DNA of 38,503 bases. Source: Terriglobales bacterium (GTDB taxonomy: Bacteria; Acidobacteriota; Terriglobia; Terriglobales; Acidobacteriaceae). The translations under genes and the position numbers were made by a program. The number at the start of each line of letters is the position of its first letter. Position 1 is the first letter of the stretch. Shown here one piece after another: positions 1-7,376 of this stretch. The DNA lies in the NCBI GenBank assembly GCA_030038475.1, contig JASHOU010000051.1, positions 1 through 38,503 on the forward strand, read 5' to 3'. The notes beneath the pieces were generated by a model that saw only the letters and a program-made list of their open reading frames with translations, was not told where the DNA came from and made no database searches.

Positions 1-1
1 C

Positions 2-2725
2 CAATCCGCCATCCCCGACGATGGCGCCTGGTGGATGGAGCGGAACGGTCACTTGACGGCGGATCGGCTCGAGCCGAACGGTCCGGCAGAGCGAGCCGGC
101 ATCCGCCGTGGCGATGAGGTCGTCAGCATCAACGGCCGCGCCGTGAATAATGCTGCCTCGCTCACCCGCCAGCTCTATTATTCCGGCGTCTACTCCAAGG
201 CAACCTACTCGCTGATTCGCGGATCGGTTCCGCTCGATGTGGAAGTGGTGCTCGTGCCCGCCGAGCGCTCCATGAACGACTGGCTGCGCCTCATCGCGCT
301 CATCTACCTCGGCATCGGTCTCTATGTGCTGATGCGCCGCTGGACCGCCGTCGGTTCCACCCACTTCTATATCTTCTGCCTCGTCTCTTTCATCTTCTAC
401 TCGCTCCATTACACCGGCAAATTCAACGCCTTCGATTGGACTGTTTTCTGGGCCAATGAAGTCGCCTGGTTGCTGCAGCCAGCATTGTTCCTCCACTTCG
501 TCTTGACCTTCCCCGAACGGCGCGCGTTCGTCAACCGCCATCGCTGGTCGCTTCCCGCGCTCTATCTGCCCGGCCTGCTGCTTCTCTTGATGCAGCTTCT
601 CGCGTTCACCTACCTCGAAGCCAGCAACTCGCTTCTGTTCAACCTGAACCGCATCCACTGGGCCTATCTCACCATCTTCTTCGTCTCCGCGGCCGTTGTT
701 CTCTGGAAGAACTATCGCCAGGCCGCAACTCCCATTCTTCGCCAGCAGCTCAAATGGATCACCCGCGGCACCGTCGTCGCCATCGCGCCCTTCACCCTTT
801 GCTACGTGCTCTGGTACGTGCTCGGCGTCATGCCTTCGCCCGCCATGAAGGTTTCGGTGCTCTCGCTAGGTGTTCTGCCCCTAACCTTCGGTTACGCCAT
901 CTTCCGCTACCGCCTGATGGATGTGGATCTGATCTTCAAGCGCGGCATGGCCTACACGCTCGCCGCCGCGGCTGTCATCGGAATGTACTTCGCCGGCGTG
1001 GCCGCAATCGCCGAACTCGTCCACACTCGCGTTCCCAGCACCGGCCCTTATGGCTTGCTGGTAGCCATGGTAGTCACCGCGATCCTGTTCGAGCCGGTTC
1101 GCAAGTGGATTCAGGAAAAGCTCGACCGCGTTTTCTTCCGCGCCGGCTACAACTACCGCCGCACCCTCATCGAATTTGGCCGCGAGTTGAGTTCTGAAAC
1201 CCATCTCGACAAGATGCTCTCCTCCCTCGTCGATCGCGTCTCCAACACGCTCCAGGTCGATCGCGTCGCCATCTTTCTCGCCAACAGCGACTCTTCGCGA
1301 TTCGAATTGTCCAAGTCGCTCGGCATCACCCACGTCACCGGTCTCGACCTGTCATTTCTTGCCAAGCCTCGCATCGAAGACGCTGCCGGACACATCTTTT
1401 TCGAAAACACGCATCTGCTGCCGCGTGAAAATCCCACCGCGCAGGAAGCGATCGCGCGTCTCGAGCTCAATTACTACATTCCCTGCCACGCGCGGCAAAA
1501 CACCATCGCCTTCCTCGGACTCGGCAAAACCATGCAAGGCGACTTCCTCTCCAGCGAAGATGTCGAATTGCTCCAGGTGCTCGCCGGCTACATCGGCATC
1601 GCCTTCCAGAACGCCCGTCTCTACGCCTCGCTCGAGCAGAAAGCAACCGAGTACGAGCGCCTCAAGGATTTCAACGAGAACATCGTCGAATCGATCAACG
1701 TCGGCGTCATGGCCGTCGATCTCCAGGATCGTATCGAGTCCTGGAACTCGCAAATGGAAGTCATGTACGCCCAGCCGCGCTGGCAGGTCGTTGGCCGCTC
1801 GCTCAGCGAAGTTTTCCCCGCCGCCTTCGTCGAGGAGTTCTACCGCGTCCGCCAGAATCCCGGCATCCACAATCTTTATAAATTCCGCCTGATCACTCCG
1901 ACGGGCGAATCGCGCGTGGTCAACGTTGCGATGGCGCCGCTGGTCACGCGCAAATTCAACGTCGTCGGCCGTCTCGTGATCGTCGACGACATCACCGAGC
2001 GCATCGAGCTTGAGGTTCAGCTCACCCAGGCCGATAAGCTTTCTTCCATCGGACTCCTCGCCGCGGGCGTTGCGCACGAAGTCAACACGCCGCTCGCCGT
2101 GATCTCCTCTTACAGCCAGATGCTGGCAAAACAGCTCCAATCCGATCCGCAAAAATCCGCCGTCCTCGAAAAAATCACCAAGCAAACCTTCCGCGCTTCG
2201 GAAATCGTCAATAACCTTTTGAACTTCTCCCGCACCACGGGAACGGAATTGACCGGAGTCAACCTGAACAAAGTGATCAGCGACACGCTGGCGCTGCTCG
2301 AGCACCAGTTCAAGGTGGCTCAGATTCAAGTACAGTCTGAACTCAACGAGAATCTTCCTTTGATTCAGGGCAACGCCGGCCGCTTGCAGCAGGTGTTTTT
2401 GAATCTCTTTCTCAACGCCAAAGACGCCATGGCTGGAGGCGGCGTGTTGAACGTCGCCACGCTCAACGGCGAATCTGTCAGCGTCCGCGTCTCCGACACC
2501 GGCTCGGGCATCGCTCAGGAACACATTCACCGCATCTACGATCCATTTTTCACGACCAAGACCTCTCCGCTCGACGGTCAGAATCGCGGCACCGGTCTTG
2601 GCCTTTCTGTAACCTACGGCATCATCCAGGAACATGCGGGCAACATCCGTGTGGAGAGCCGCCCGGGCGAAGGCACCACCTTCACCCTGGATTTTCCGCT
2701 GATTAAGAAGGCAGTCCATGTCTGA
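2..2725 (+). CDS. Membrane sensor histidine kinase (PDZ-7TM-like-GAF-PAS-HisKA-HATPase), 5' end missing
   Basis: Sensor kinase that should autophosphorylate on His and pass phosphate to the regulator encoded next. The frame is open from base 2, and the residues before the first ATG (position 35) already read like a PDZ domain, so the true start lies outside the window. Counting from that ATG: PDZ about 1-80 (PAERAGIRRGDEV, SINGR), eight or nine hydrophobic segments about 85-355, GAF-like region about 385-540, PAS about 560-670, HisKA with phospho-acceptor H681 in GVAHEVNTP, then a HATPase with N-box NLFLNAKDAM, G1 DTGSGI and G2 GTGLGLS. A PDZ domain ahead of a multi-TM kinase is a less common input arrangement and suggests sensing of envelope proteins (inference). 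Its last codons overlap the start of the regulator gene by 8 bp, which implies translational coupling. Confidence 0.93.
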   Translation, partial: QSAIPDDGAWWMERNGHLTADRLEPNGPAERAGIRRGDEVVSINGRAVNNAASLTRQLYYSGVYSKATYSLIRGSVPLDVEVVLVPAERSMNDWLRLIALIYLGIGLYVLMRRWTAVGSTHFYIFCLVSFIFYSLHYTGKFNAFDWTVFWANEVAWLLQPALFLHFVLTFPERRAFVNRHRWSLPALYLPGLLLLLMQLLAFTYLEASNSLLFNLNRIHWAYLTIFFVSAAVVLWKNYRQAATPILRQQLKWITRGTVVAIAPFTLCYVLWYVLGVMPSPAMKVSVLSLGVLPLTFGYAIFRYRLMDVDLIFKRGMAYTLAAAAVIGMYFAGVAAIAELVHTRVPSTGPYGLLVAMVVTAILFEPVRKWIQEKLDRVFFRAGYNYRRTLIEFGRELSSETHLDKMLSSLVDRVSNTLQVDRVAIFLANSDSSRFELSKSLGITHVTGLDLSFLAKPRIEDAAGHIFFENTHLLPRENPTAQEAIARLELNYYIPCHARQNTIAFLGLGKTMQGDFLSSEDVELLQVLAGYIGIAFQNARLYASLEQKATEYERLKDFNENIVESINVGVMAVDLQDRIESWNSQMEVMYAQPRWQVVGRSLSEVFPAAFVEEFYRVRQNPGIHNLYKFRLITPTGESRVVNVAMAPLVTRKFNVVGRLVIVDDITERIELEVQLTQADKLSSIGLLAAGVAHEVNTPLAVISSYSQMLAKQLQSDPQKSAVLEKITKQTFRASEIVNNLLNFSRTTGTELTGVNLNKVISDTLALLEHQFKVAQIQVQSELNENLPLIQGNAGRLQQVFLNLFLNAKDAMAGGGVLNVATLNGESVSVRVSDTGSGIAQEHIHRIYDPFFTTKTSPLDGQNRGTGLGLSVTYGIIQEHAGNIRVESRPGEGTTFTLDFPLIKKAVHV

Positions 2726-4229
2726 AGTAGCAAGGTTTGAAGCAGCGAGGTCTGAAGTGGCAGGTTCCGAAATCGCAGGCTCTGAATTAACGATGTCCGA
2801 TGTCTCGACCATCCCGCGCCGCAGCCCAACAGAAAACGCCTCCGCCAGCGCCGGTCGAATCCTTATCATCGACGACGAAGCCGAAATCCGCGAATCGCTC
2901 GAAACCCTCCTTCAACTCGAAGGTTACGGCGTTGCCGTCGCCGCCAGTGCGGCGGAAGGTCTGTCCCACATCGGCGAATCCACCTTCGATGTCGTCCTGC
3001 TCGATCTCGCTCTGCCCGACAAAAACGGTATGGACGTGCTCGCCGAGATTCGGCTTCTCCATCCCCAGCAGGCGGTCATCATGATCACCGCCTACGGCAC
3101 CGTCGAAAACGCCGTCCGCGCCATGCAATCCGGCGCAACCAACTTCATCCAGAAGCCATGGGATAACGAAAAGCTGCTCGCCGATGTCCGCGCCGCCGTC
3201 GCCCGCCAGAAAGCGGAAGAAGAAAACATTCAGCTGAAGCGCGCTCTCAAGCAGCGCTACAACTTCGAAAACATCGTCGGCAAGAGTGAGCCCATGCTCA
3301 AGATTTTCGACCTCATCGCGCAGGTCGCTCCTAGCCGCTCCACCGTCCTGCTGCAAGGTGAAAGCGGAACCGGCAAGGAACTGATCGCCAAAGCCATTCA
3401 TCTGAACTCTCCACGCCGCGACCGCTCCTTCGTGCCGGTGAACTCCGGCTCCACTCCGCCCGACCTGCTCGAGTCCACCCTCTTCGGCCACGTCAAAGGC
3501 GCATTCACCAGCGCCATTACCTCCAAAAAAGGTCTGTTCGAGGTCGCCGACCGGGGCACGCTCTTCCTCGACGAAATCGGCACCATGAGCATGGATACGC
3601 AAGCGAAGATTCTGCGCGTTCTGCAAGATCGCAAGTTCATGCACCTCGGCGGCGTGCAGGAGATTCAAGTCGATGTCCGCATCATCGCCGCCACCAACGT
3701 CGACCTGCGGCAAATGGTGCGCGAAGGCAAATTCCGTGAAGACCTCTTCTACCGCCTCAACGTGATCACCCTCGATCTGCCGCCGTTGCGCCAGCGCCGC
3801 GAAGACATTCCCTTGCTGGTTCAGCATTTCCTGCAAAAATATTCCGAGGAAAACGATCGCCCCAGGCGCCATATCACCACCGACGCTTTGCGCCCGCTCG
3901 TCAGCTACAACTGGCCCGGCAACGTCCGCGAACTGGAGAACACGGTCGAACGCGCCGTGGTCTTATCTTCCGACTCCGATATCGGCCCCGATCTCCTGCC
4001 CGATCACATCGTCGGCCGCGGCAGCTCAGTTCCGGCCCTCGACGCCAACTCCGGAGCTACCTTGTTCAGCATCATGGAAGACTGCGAACGCCAGATCATC
4101 GTCGACATGCTGCAAAAATGCGGCTGGAACCAGACCGAAGCGGCCGAACGCTTCCACGTTCCGCTCTCGACCCTGAATCAAAAAATCAAACGTCTGGCCA
4201 TCGAAATCAAAAAGAAAAACCGGGAATAG
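2718..4229 (+). CDS. NtrC-family sigma54-dependent response regulator
   Basis: Response regulator and AAA+ enhancer-binding activator of sigma54 RNA polymerase; likely partner of the upstream kinase. Receiver about residues 48-160 with D96 as phosphoacceptor (VVLLDLALP) and acidic pair IDDE. The AAA+ domain has Walker A GESGTGKE at about 214 and Walker B LFLDEIG at about 282, with a NWPGNVREL motif near its end. The C-terminus is a Fis-type HTH (NQTEAAERFHVPLSTLNQKI). The sigma54-contact loop reads GAFTSA (261-266), not GAFTGA. ATG 2718 lies inside the kinase stop region with AAGAAGG about 7 nt upstream. The first 25 residues are pentapeptide repeats of the SEVAR/SEVAG type with no counterpart in the family; an alternative ATG at 2793 would exclude them. 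Confidence 0.93.
   Translation: MSEVARFEAARSEVAGSEIAGSELTMSDVSTIPRRSPTENASASAGRILIIDDEAEIRESLETLLQLEGYGVAVAASAAEGLSHIGESTFDVVLLDLALPDKNGMDVLAEIRLLHPQQAVIMITAYGTVENAVRAMQSGATNFIQKPWDNEKLLADVRAAVARQKAEEENIQLKRALKQRYNFENIVGKSEPMLKIFDLIAQVAPSRSTVLLQGESGTGKELIAKAIHLNSPRRDRSFVPVNSGSTPPDLLESTLFGHVKGAFTSAITSKKGLFEVADRGTLFLDEIGTMSMDTQAKILRVLQDRKFMHLGGVQEIQVDVRIIAATNVDLRQMVREGKFREDLFYRLNVITLDLPPLRQRREDIPLLVQHFLQKYSEENDRPRRHITTDALRPLVSYNWPGNVRELENTVERAVVLSSDSDIGPDLLPDHIVGRGSSVPALDANSGATLFSIMEDCERQIIVDMLQKCGWNQTEAAERFHVPLSTLNQKIKRLAIEIKKKNRE
2721..2792 (+). repeat. 15-nt tandem repeat encoding an SEVAR-like N-terminal extension
   Basis: Nearly five degenerate 15-nt units of the form TCTGAAGTRGCARGK. They are translated as successive pentapeptides (SEVAR, FEAAR, SEVAG, SEIAG, then partial SELT) at the N-terminus of the NtrC-type regulator. 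The unit length is a multiple of three, so the frame is kept. Confidence 0.85.
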
Positions 4230-4237
4230 TTCGCGTT

Positions 4238-4337
4238 ATCGGATGATCTCGCCATCGGGTGATCGGATCATCTGAACCCGGCGCAGGTTGGATTTTAGAT
4301 GACCCGATCGCCCGATCCCCCGATGATGAGATCGCGA
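4238..4337. repeat. Inverted pair of 5x8-nt degenerate repeat arrays
   Basis: Five 8-nt units of type ATCGGRTS run from 4238 to 4277, and five units of type GATSRCCC, the reverse-complement sense, run from 4298 to 4337. The stretches 4254-4273 and 4297-4316 can pair at 18 of 20 positions around a 23-nt loop. The element lies between the regulator stop (4229) and the mlaE-like gene (4402), so it could end transcription or be a passive repeat. The same 8-mer family recurs at 8690-8737. Confidence 0.8.
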
Positions 4338-4347
4338 TGTCGCCCCG

Positions 4348-4376
4348 GTGACCCGATTCCCTCCGTCTGCTATAGT
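4348..4376 (+). promoter_or_regulatory. Candidate sigma70-type promoter of the mlaEF-like pair
   Basis: GTGACC (-35, 4 of 6 matches) and TATAGT (-10, 5 of 6 matches) are separated by 17 bp, with the ATG of the permease 25 nt downstream. The -35 box lies just past the 8-nt repeat array. Based on consensus match only. Confidence 0.45.
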
Positions 4377-4401
4377 TCCTTGAACGCATCTCCGACCTTC
4401 C

Positions 4402-5196
4402 ATGGCGCTCGAACTCGAACTGATTTCGCCCTTTGAACTCGCCAAAGATTTTGCCTTGGCGGTTCAGGAATACACCCTGCTCTCGGCGCAATCGCTGGCC
4501 AACTTCTTCCGCCGTCCCCTCTACATGGCCGACATGGTGCAACAGGCCGACCTCATCGGCTTTGGTTCCCTGCCCATCGTCGTTCTTACCGGACTCTCGG
4601 TCGGCGCACTGCTCGCGCTCAATGCCGCCAGCACGCTCCAGCGCTTCGGAGGAATCACTCTCATCGGCCAGCTCGTTTCCATCGGCATGGTTACAGAACT
4701 CGGTCCCCTCATCACCGGCCTCATGGTCGCCGGCCGCAACGCCTCCGGCATGGCCAGCGAACTCGGCTCTATGATCGTGACCGAACAAATCGACGCCATG
4801 CGCGCTCTTGGCACCGATCCCACTAAAAAGCTGATCACGCCGCGCATCGGGGCAACGGCGTTCATGTTGTTCTTCCTCACCATCATCGCCGACCTGCTCG
4901 GTCTGATCGGCGGCTACGCGGTTGCGCATCTGATCTTCGGCCTCAACTCGCAGCAGTATTGGACTTCGGTCTGGCAGATTCTCGTCTTCCGCGACGTCTT
5001 CACCGGCCTCGTCAAGCCGGTGCTCTTCGGCTTCATCATCTCCACCGTGGGCTGTTACTACGGAATTTCGACCCGCGGCGGCACGCAGGGCGTGGGCCGG
5101 TCGACCACCCAGGCTGTGGTTGCTTCTTCGGTATTGATTCTGATCGTGGACTTCTTTGTCACCAAATTGATCTTCGCGTTTTTTGGTTATCGGTAA
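4402..5196 (+). CDS. MlaE-family ABC transporter permease
   Basis: Inner-membrane permease of an MCE/Mla-type transporter that moves phospholipids or other hydrophobic compounds between the membranes. 264 aa, close to the usual family length. Five or so hydrophobic segments and the conserved stretch EQIDAMRALGTDP, the family's coupling region contacting the ATPase, are visible. An MCE-domain substrate-binding subunit (MlaD) would be expected but is absent from this window; the gene after the ATPase is an unrelated membrane protein. The ATPase gene starts 4 nt after this stop, so the two form a transcription unit. Confidence 0.9.
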   Translation: MALELELISPFELAKDFALAVQEYTLLSAQSLANFFRRPLYMADMVQQADLIGFGSLPIVVLTGLSVGALLALNAASTLQRFGGITLIGQLVSIGMVTELGPLITGLMVAGRNASGMASELGSMIVTEQIDAMRALGTDPTKKLITPRIGATAFMLFFLTIIADLLGLIGGYAVAHLIFGLNSQQYWTSVWQILVFRDVFTGLVKPVLFGFIISTVGCYYGISTRGGTQGVGRSTTQAVVASSVLILIVDFFVTKLIFAFFGYR

Positions 5197-5199
5197 CTC

Positions 5200-6045
5200 A
5201 TGTCCGTTCCGACACTGCCCATCGAGAGTCCGGCCGCTTCCGTAGCTGCTCCCTCGCAGTACGCCATCGAGTTCGATAACGTTTCCATCGCCTTCGATGA
5301 AAAGGTCGTGCTCAGCGGAGTTTCCTTCCACTTGCATCACGGAGAAACGAAAGCCATCTTCGGTGTTGCCGGTTCCGGCAAAAGCACGCTGCTCAAACTC
5401 GCCATCGGCTTGCTCCCGGCCGATAGTGGCCGCATCGACGTTCTCGGCGACGAAGTCACCGCCATGTCTGAGGAGCAACTGTTCGAACTGCGCCGCCGCG
5501 TCGGCATCGTCTTCCAGGAAAGCGCGCTCTTCGATTCGCTCAAGGTCTTCGAAAACGTGGGCTTCCGCCTGATGGAAGAGCACACTCCGCCCGATGAAAT
5601 CGAACACCGCGTTCGTGAGGTGCTGCGTTTTGTGGAGTTGGAACGAACCTACGACATGTTTCCCTCGGAGCTCTCCGGAGGCATGAGAAGACGCGTCGCC
5701 ATCGCCCGTGCCGTCATCACCCAGCCCGAGGTCCTGCTTTACGATTCGCCTACTGGCGGACTCGATCCCGTGACCTCAAACACGATCATCGAACTCATCA
5801 TGAAACAGCGCGATGTCTACAAGACCAGCGCGCTCCTGGTTACGCACCGTCTGCAGGACGCATTCACCATGGCGACCCACCAGTTCGACCCCGCCACCAA
5901 CCAGATGGTCGCCCTGCCCAAAGGCCAGCTCTGTGACGTGCCCATGAGTTTCCTGATCCTCCGCGATAGCAAAGTAATCTTCGACGGCGACGCTCACCAG
6001 TTGGCCACCAGCCGCGACGAATACATCCGCGAATACATCTCGTAG
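5200..6045 (+). CDS. MlaF-like ABC transporter ATP-binding protein
   Basis: ATPase partner of the MlaE-like permease. Walker A GVAGSGKST, Q-loop VFQES, signature LSGGMRRR, D-loop GGLDP and H-loop VTHR are all present in order over 281 aa. The residue after the Walker B aspartate, normally the catalytic Glu (DEPT), is Ser here: D182-S183-P-T, codons GAT TCG at 5743-5748. This should weaken or alter ATP hydrolysis unless the residue is replaced functionally; it may be a lineage feature. Two degenerate stretches follow the H-loop, as in longer MlaF homologues. The ATG is 3 nt after the permease stop. Confidence 0.9.
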   Translation: MSVPTLPIESPAASVAAPSQYAIEFDNVSIAFDEKVVLSGVSFHLHHGETKAIFGVAGSGKSTLLKLAIGLLPADSGRIDVLGDEVTAMSEEQLFELRRRVGIVFQESALFDSLKVFENVGFRLMEEHTPPDEIEHRVREVLRFVELERTYDMFPSELSGGMRRRVAIARAVITQPEVLLYDSPTGGLDPVTSNTIIELIMKQRDVYKTSALLVTHRLQDAFTMATHQFDPATNQMVALPKGQLCDVPMSFLILRDSKVIFDGDAHQLATSRDEYIREYIS

Positions 6046-6130
6046 CCGCAATTCTCACGGAGCTGCGGGCGTCCGCACCCGCTATCCCCGAGCAAGAATA
6101 TTCTCGCCTCGCCGACTTCAGGAGCGTAGC

Positions 6131-6979
6131 ATGATCTCGCTCCCGAAGGATTTCCCTATGGCTAGCGAACTGCCGAGCGGAGGCTTGGCAGTATATGTTT
6201 TTCTCGAAATGGTCGCACTAGCCTTCGTTTTTGGTGCGGTCGAAGCTTTCACGAACAACAAACCGTGGTACGTCTGGGCTGGCTGCCTGGTGCTGGGCGT
6301 CCTATTTTTTCTGGCCGGAATTAGATGGGGCACTCCAACCGGGTTTGCAATACTGGGAATCCTCGTCTGTGCCGTTCTCGCCTATGGAGGCTACCGGTAC
6401 CACCACAACACGACGACGGATAACCAACCTGTCGCGTTGCAACCGACCGAACTCTACATGGAATGCCGCATCGCGTCACTGCCGATTCACATTCCCCCTA
6501 ACGAAGTGGCTCATGTGAAGGCATTTAATAAGAAGCAATATGGCAATACAAAATCGGCGATAGATGATATACGCAACGAGGGCACAAAGGAACTGCTGTG
6601 GCCGGATCAGAGAATAATGAAGAAAGTAAAATTCCCCACTACCCCGTTTGACTATGAATGTGAGGTGACAAACCACGCCGCCGCGAACCTTATGGATATA
6701 GTGATTGCCCTTTCCGTTAACTTCGACAACGAGAAACCCCCTCTCATCTACAACGTAATAATTAGTCCGTTAGACGCCGGCAAGACATTCTCGTTTCACC
6801 TCGTCAACGAATGTCCCATCCAAGTTTCAGTGATTTCCCCAAACACGGCCACTGTTCAGGTATTCGGAGAAGAACAAAGACGAACAATCCCTCTGCATTG
6901 GCCACACCGCAGTCCCATAGAACAAATAATGATGTTTTTTCCGTCAAATGTAAGCTGGACAGGAAACGCCTGTCAGTGA
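6131..6979 (+). CDS. Hypothetical membrane-anchored protein
   Basis: 282 aa of unknown function. Three hydrophobic segments lie in the first 100 residues (roughly 20-40, 48-64 and 70-88), followed by a soluble domain of about 190 residues, rich in beta-type sequence, with cysteines at MECRI, YECEV, NECPI and the C-terminal NACQ. AGGAG 6 nt before ATG 6131 supports this start; a second ATG (6158) also has a purine-rich GAAGGA upstream. The gene is visibly more AT-rich than the mla and dinB genes around it and uses more A/T-ending codons, which suggests horizontal acquisition (inference). I do not recognise the family. Confidence 0.7.
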   Translation: MISLPKDFPMASELPSGGLAVYVFLEMVALAFVFGAVEAFTNNKPWYVWAGCLVLGVLFFLAGIRWGTPTGFAILGILVCAVLAYGGYRYHHNTTTDNQPVALQPTELYMECRIASLPIHIPPNEVAHVKAFNKKQYGNTKSAIDDIRNEGTKELLWPDQRIMKKVKFPTTPFDYECEVTNHAAANLMDIVIALSVNFDNEKPPLIYNVIISPLDAGKTFSFHLVNECPIQVSVISPNTATVQVFGEEQRRTIPLHWPHRSPIEQIMMFFPSNVSWTGNACQ

Positions 6980-7018
6980 TGCTTGTGCCTGATTACGACA
7001 ATCCCCTTCCTCTGCGTC

Positions 7019-7156
7019 TTAGCGGCCCGCTGAGCCAGTCGGCTGCGTCGATGCCGTTGGAATTACAACGATCAGGTTATCCCCGCTTCCGGGGTGCGTC
7101 ATCCCCAGATATTCCACCTGCGGCTGCGAGTCGAATCCAATATCTTTGGTCGTCAT
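7019..7156 (-). pseudogene. Short reading frame, possible gene remnant
   Basis: A 45-residue minus-strand frame too short for most gene callers. Its composition is protein-like (for example EYLGMTHPGSGDNLIVV) and the frame stays open about 24 nt upstream of the ATG before an in-frame TGA. There is no clear Shine-Dalgarno. It may be the 3' remnant of a gene whose 5' part was lost where the AT-rich parS spacer now lies, or a small protein. Confidence 0.3.
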
Positions 7157-7244
7157 GTACGCCGCATATGTATCAACATTATCATATCAACATATAAATG
7201 TACGTACACAACCATACATATCATAAGAGAACAAAATGCGAAAT

Positions 7245-7260
7245 TGTTTCACGTGGAACA
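7245..7260. promoter_or_regulatory. parS site (ParB-binding), copy 1
   Basis: TGTTTCACGTGGAACA is a perfect 16-bp match, in reverse orientation, to the Bacillus subtilis-type parS sequence TGTTCCACGTGAAACA. The CACGTG core and GTTYC/GRAAC arms match the bacterial consensus for chromosome-segregation ParB loading. Confidence 0.88.
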
Positions 7261-7300
7261 TTTTGTTCATATTGCTATGTACATACAAATATCCCCACTA

Positions 7301-7316
7301 TGTTCCACGTGAAACA
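7301..7316. promoter_or_regulatory. parS site (ParB-binding), copy 2
   Basis: TGTTCCACGTGAAACA, identical to the reverse complement of copy 1, 56 bp downstream start to start. Both copies are followed by ATTTTGT-N-CATAT, so a 28-bp segment is directly repeated with three differences, suggesting local duplication. Confidence 0.88.
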
Positions 7317-7376
7317 TTTTGTACATATACCGAGAACCCCGCCGCGACACTTCCTGGCCATGGAGCCCCTGCCCCT

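Larger units (their letters stand above)
6980..7376. other. AT-rich spacer containing two parS sites
   Basis: A 397-bp stretch without an established gene. From about 7140 to 7330 it is strongly AT-rich, with many ATGTAC/TACATA words, in a window otherwise near 60% GC by eye. It holds the two parS sites and a short minus-strand reading frame listed separately. Confidence 0.7.

Noticed and set aside
1352-2869. 505-codon open frame on the minus strand opposite the kinase
   Set aside because: It is the antisense shadow of a GC-rich coding gene; the plus frame has complete kinase domains and this one has no recognisable motifs.
4207-5607. 466-codon minus-strand open frame across mlaE and mlaF
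   Set aside because: Its content is a mirror of the transporter codons plus the repeat array; no domain or start signal.
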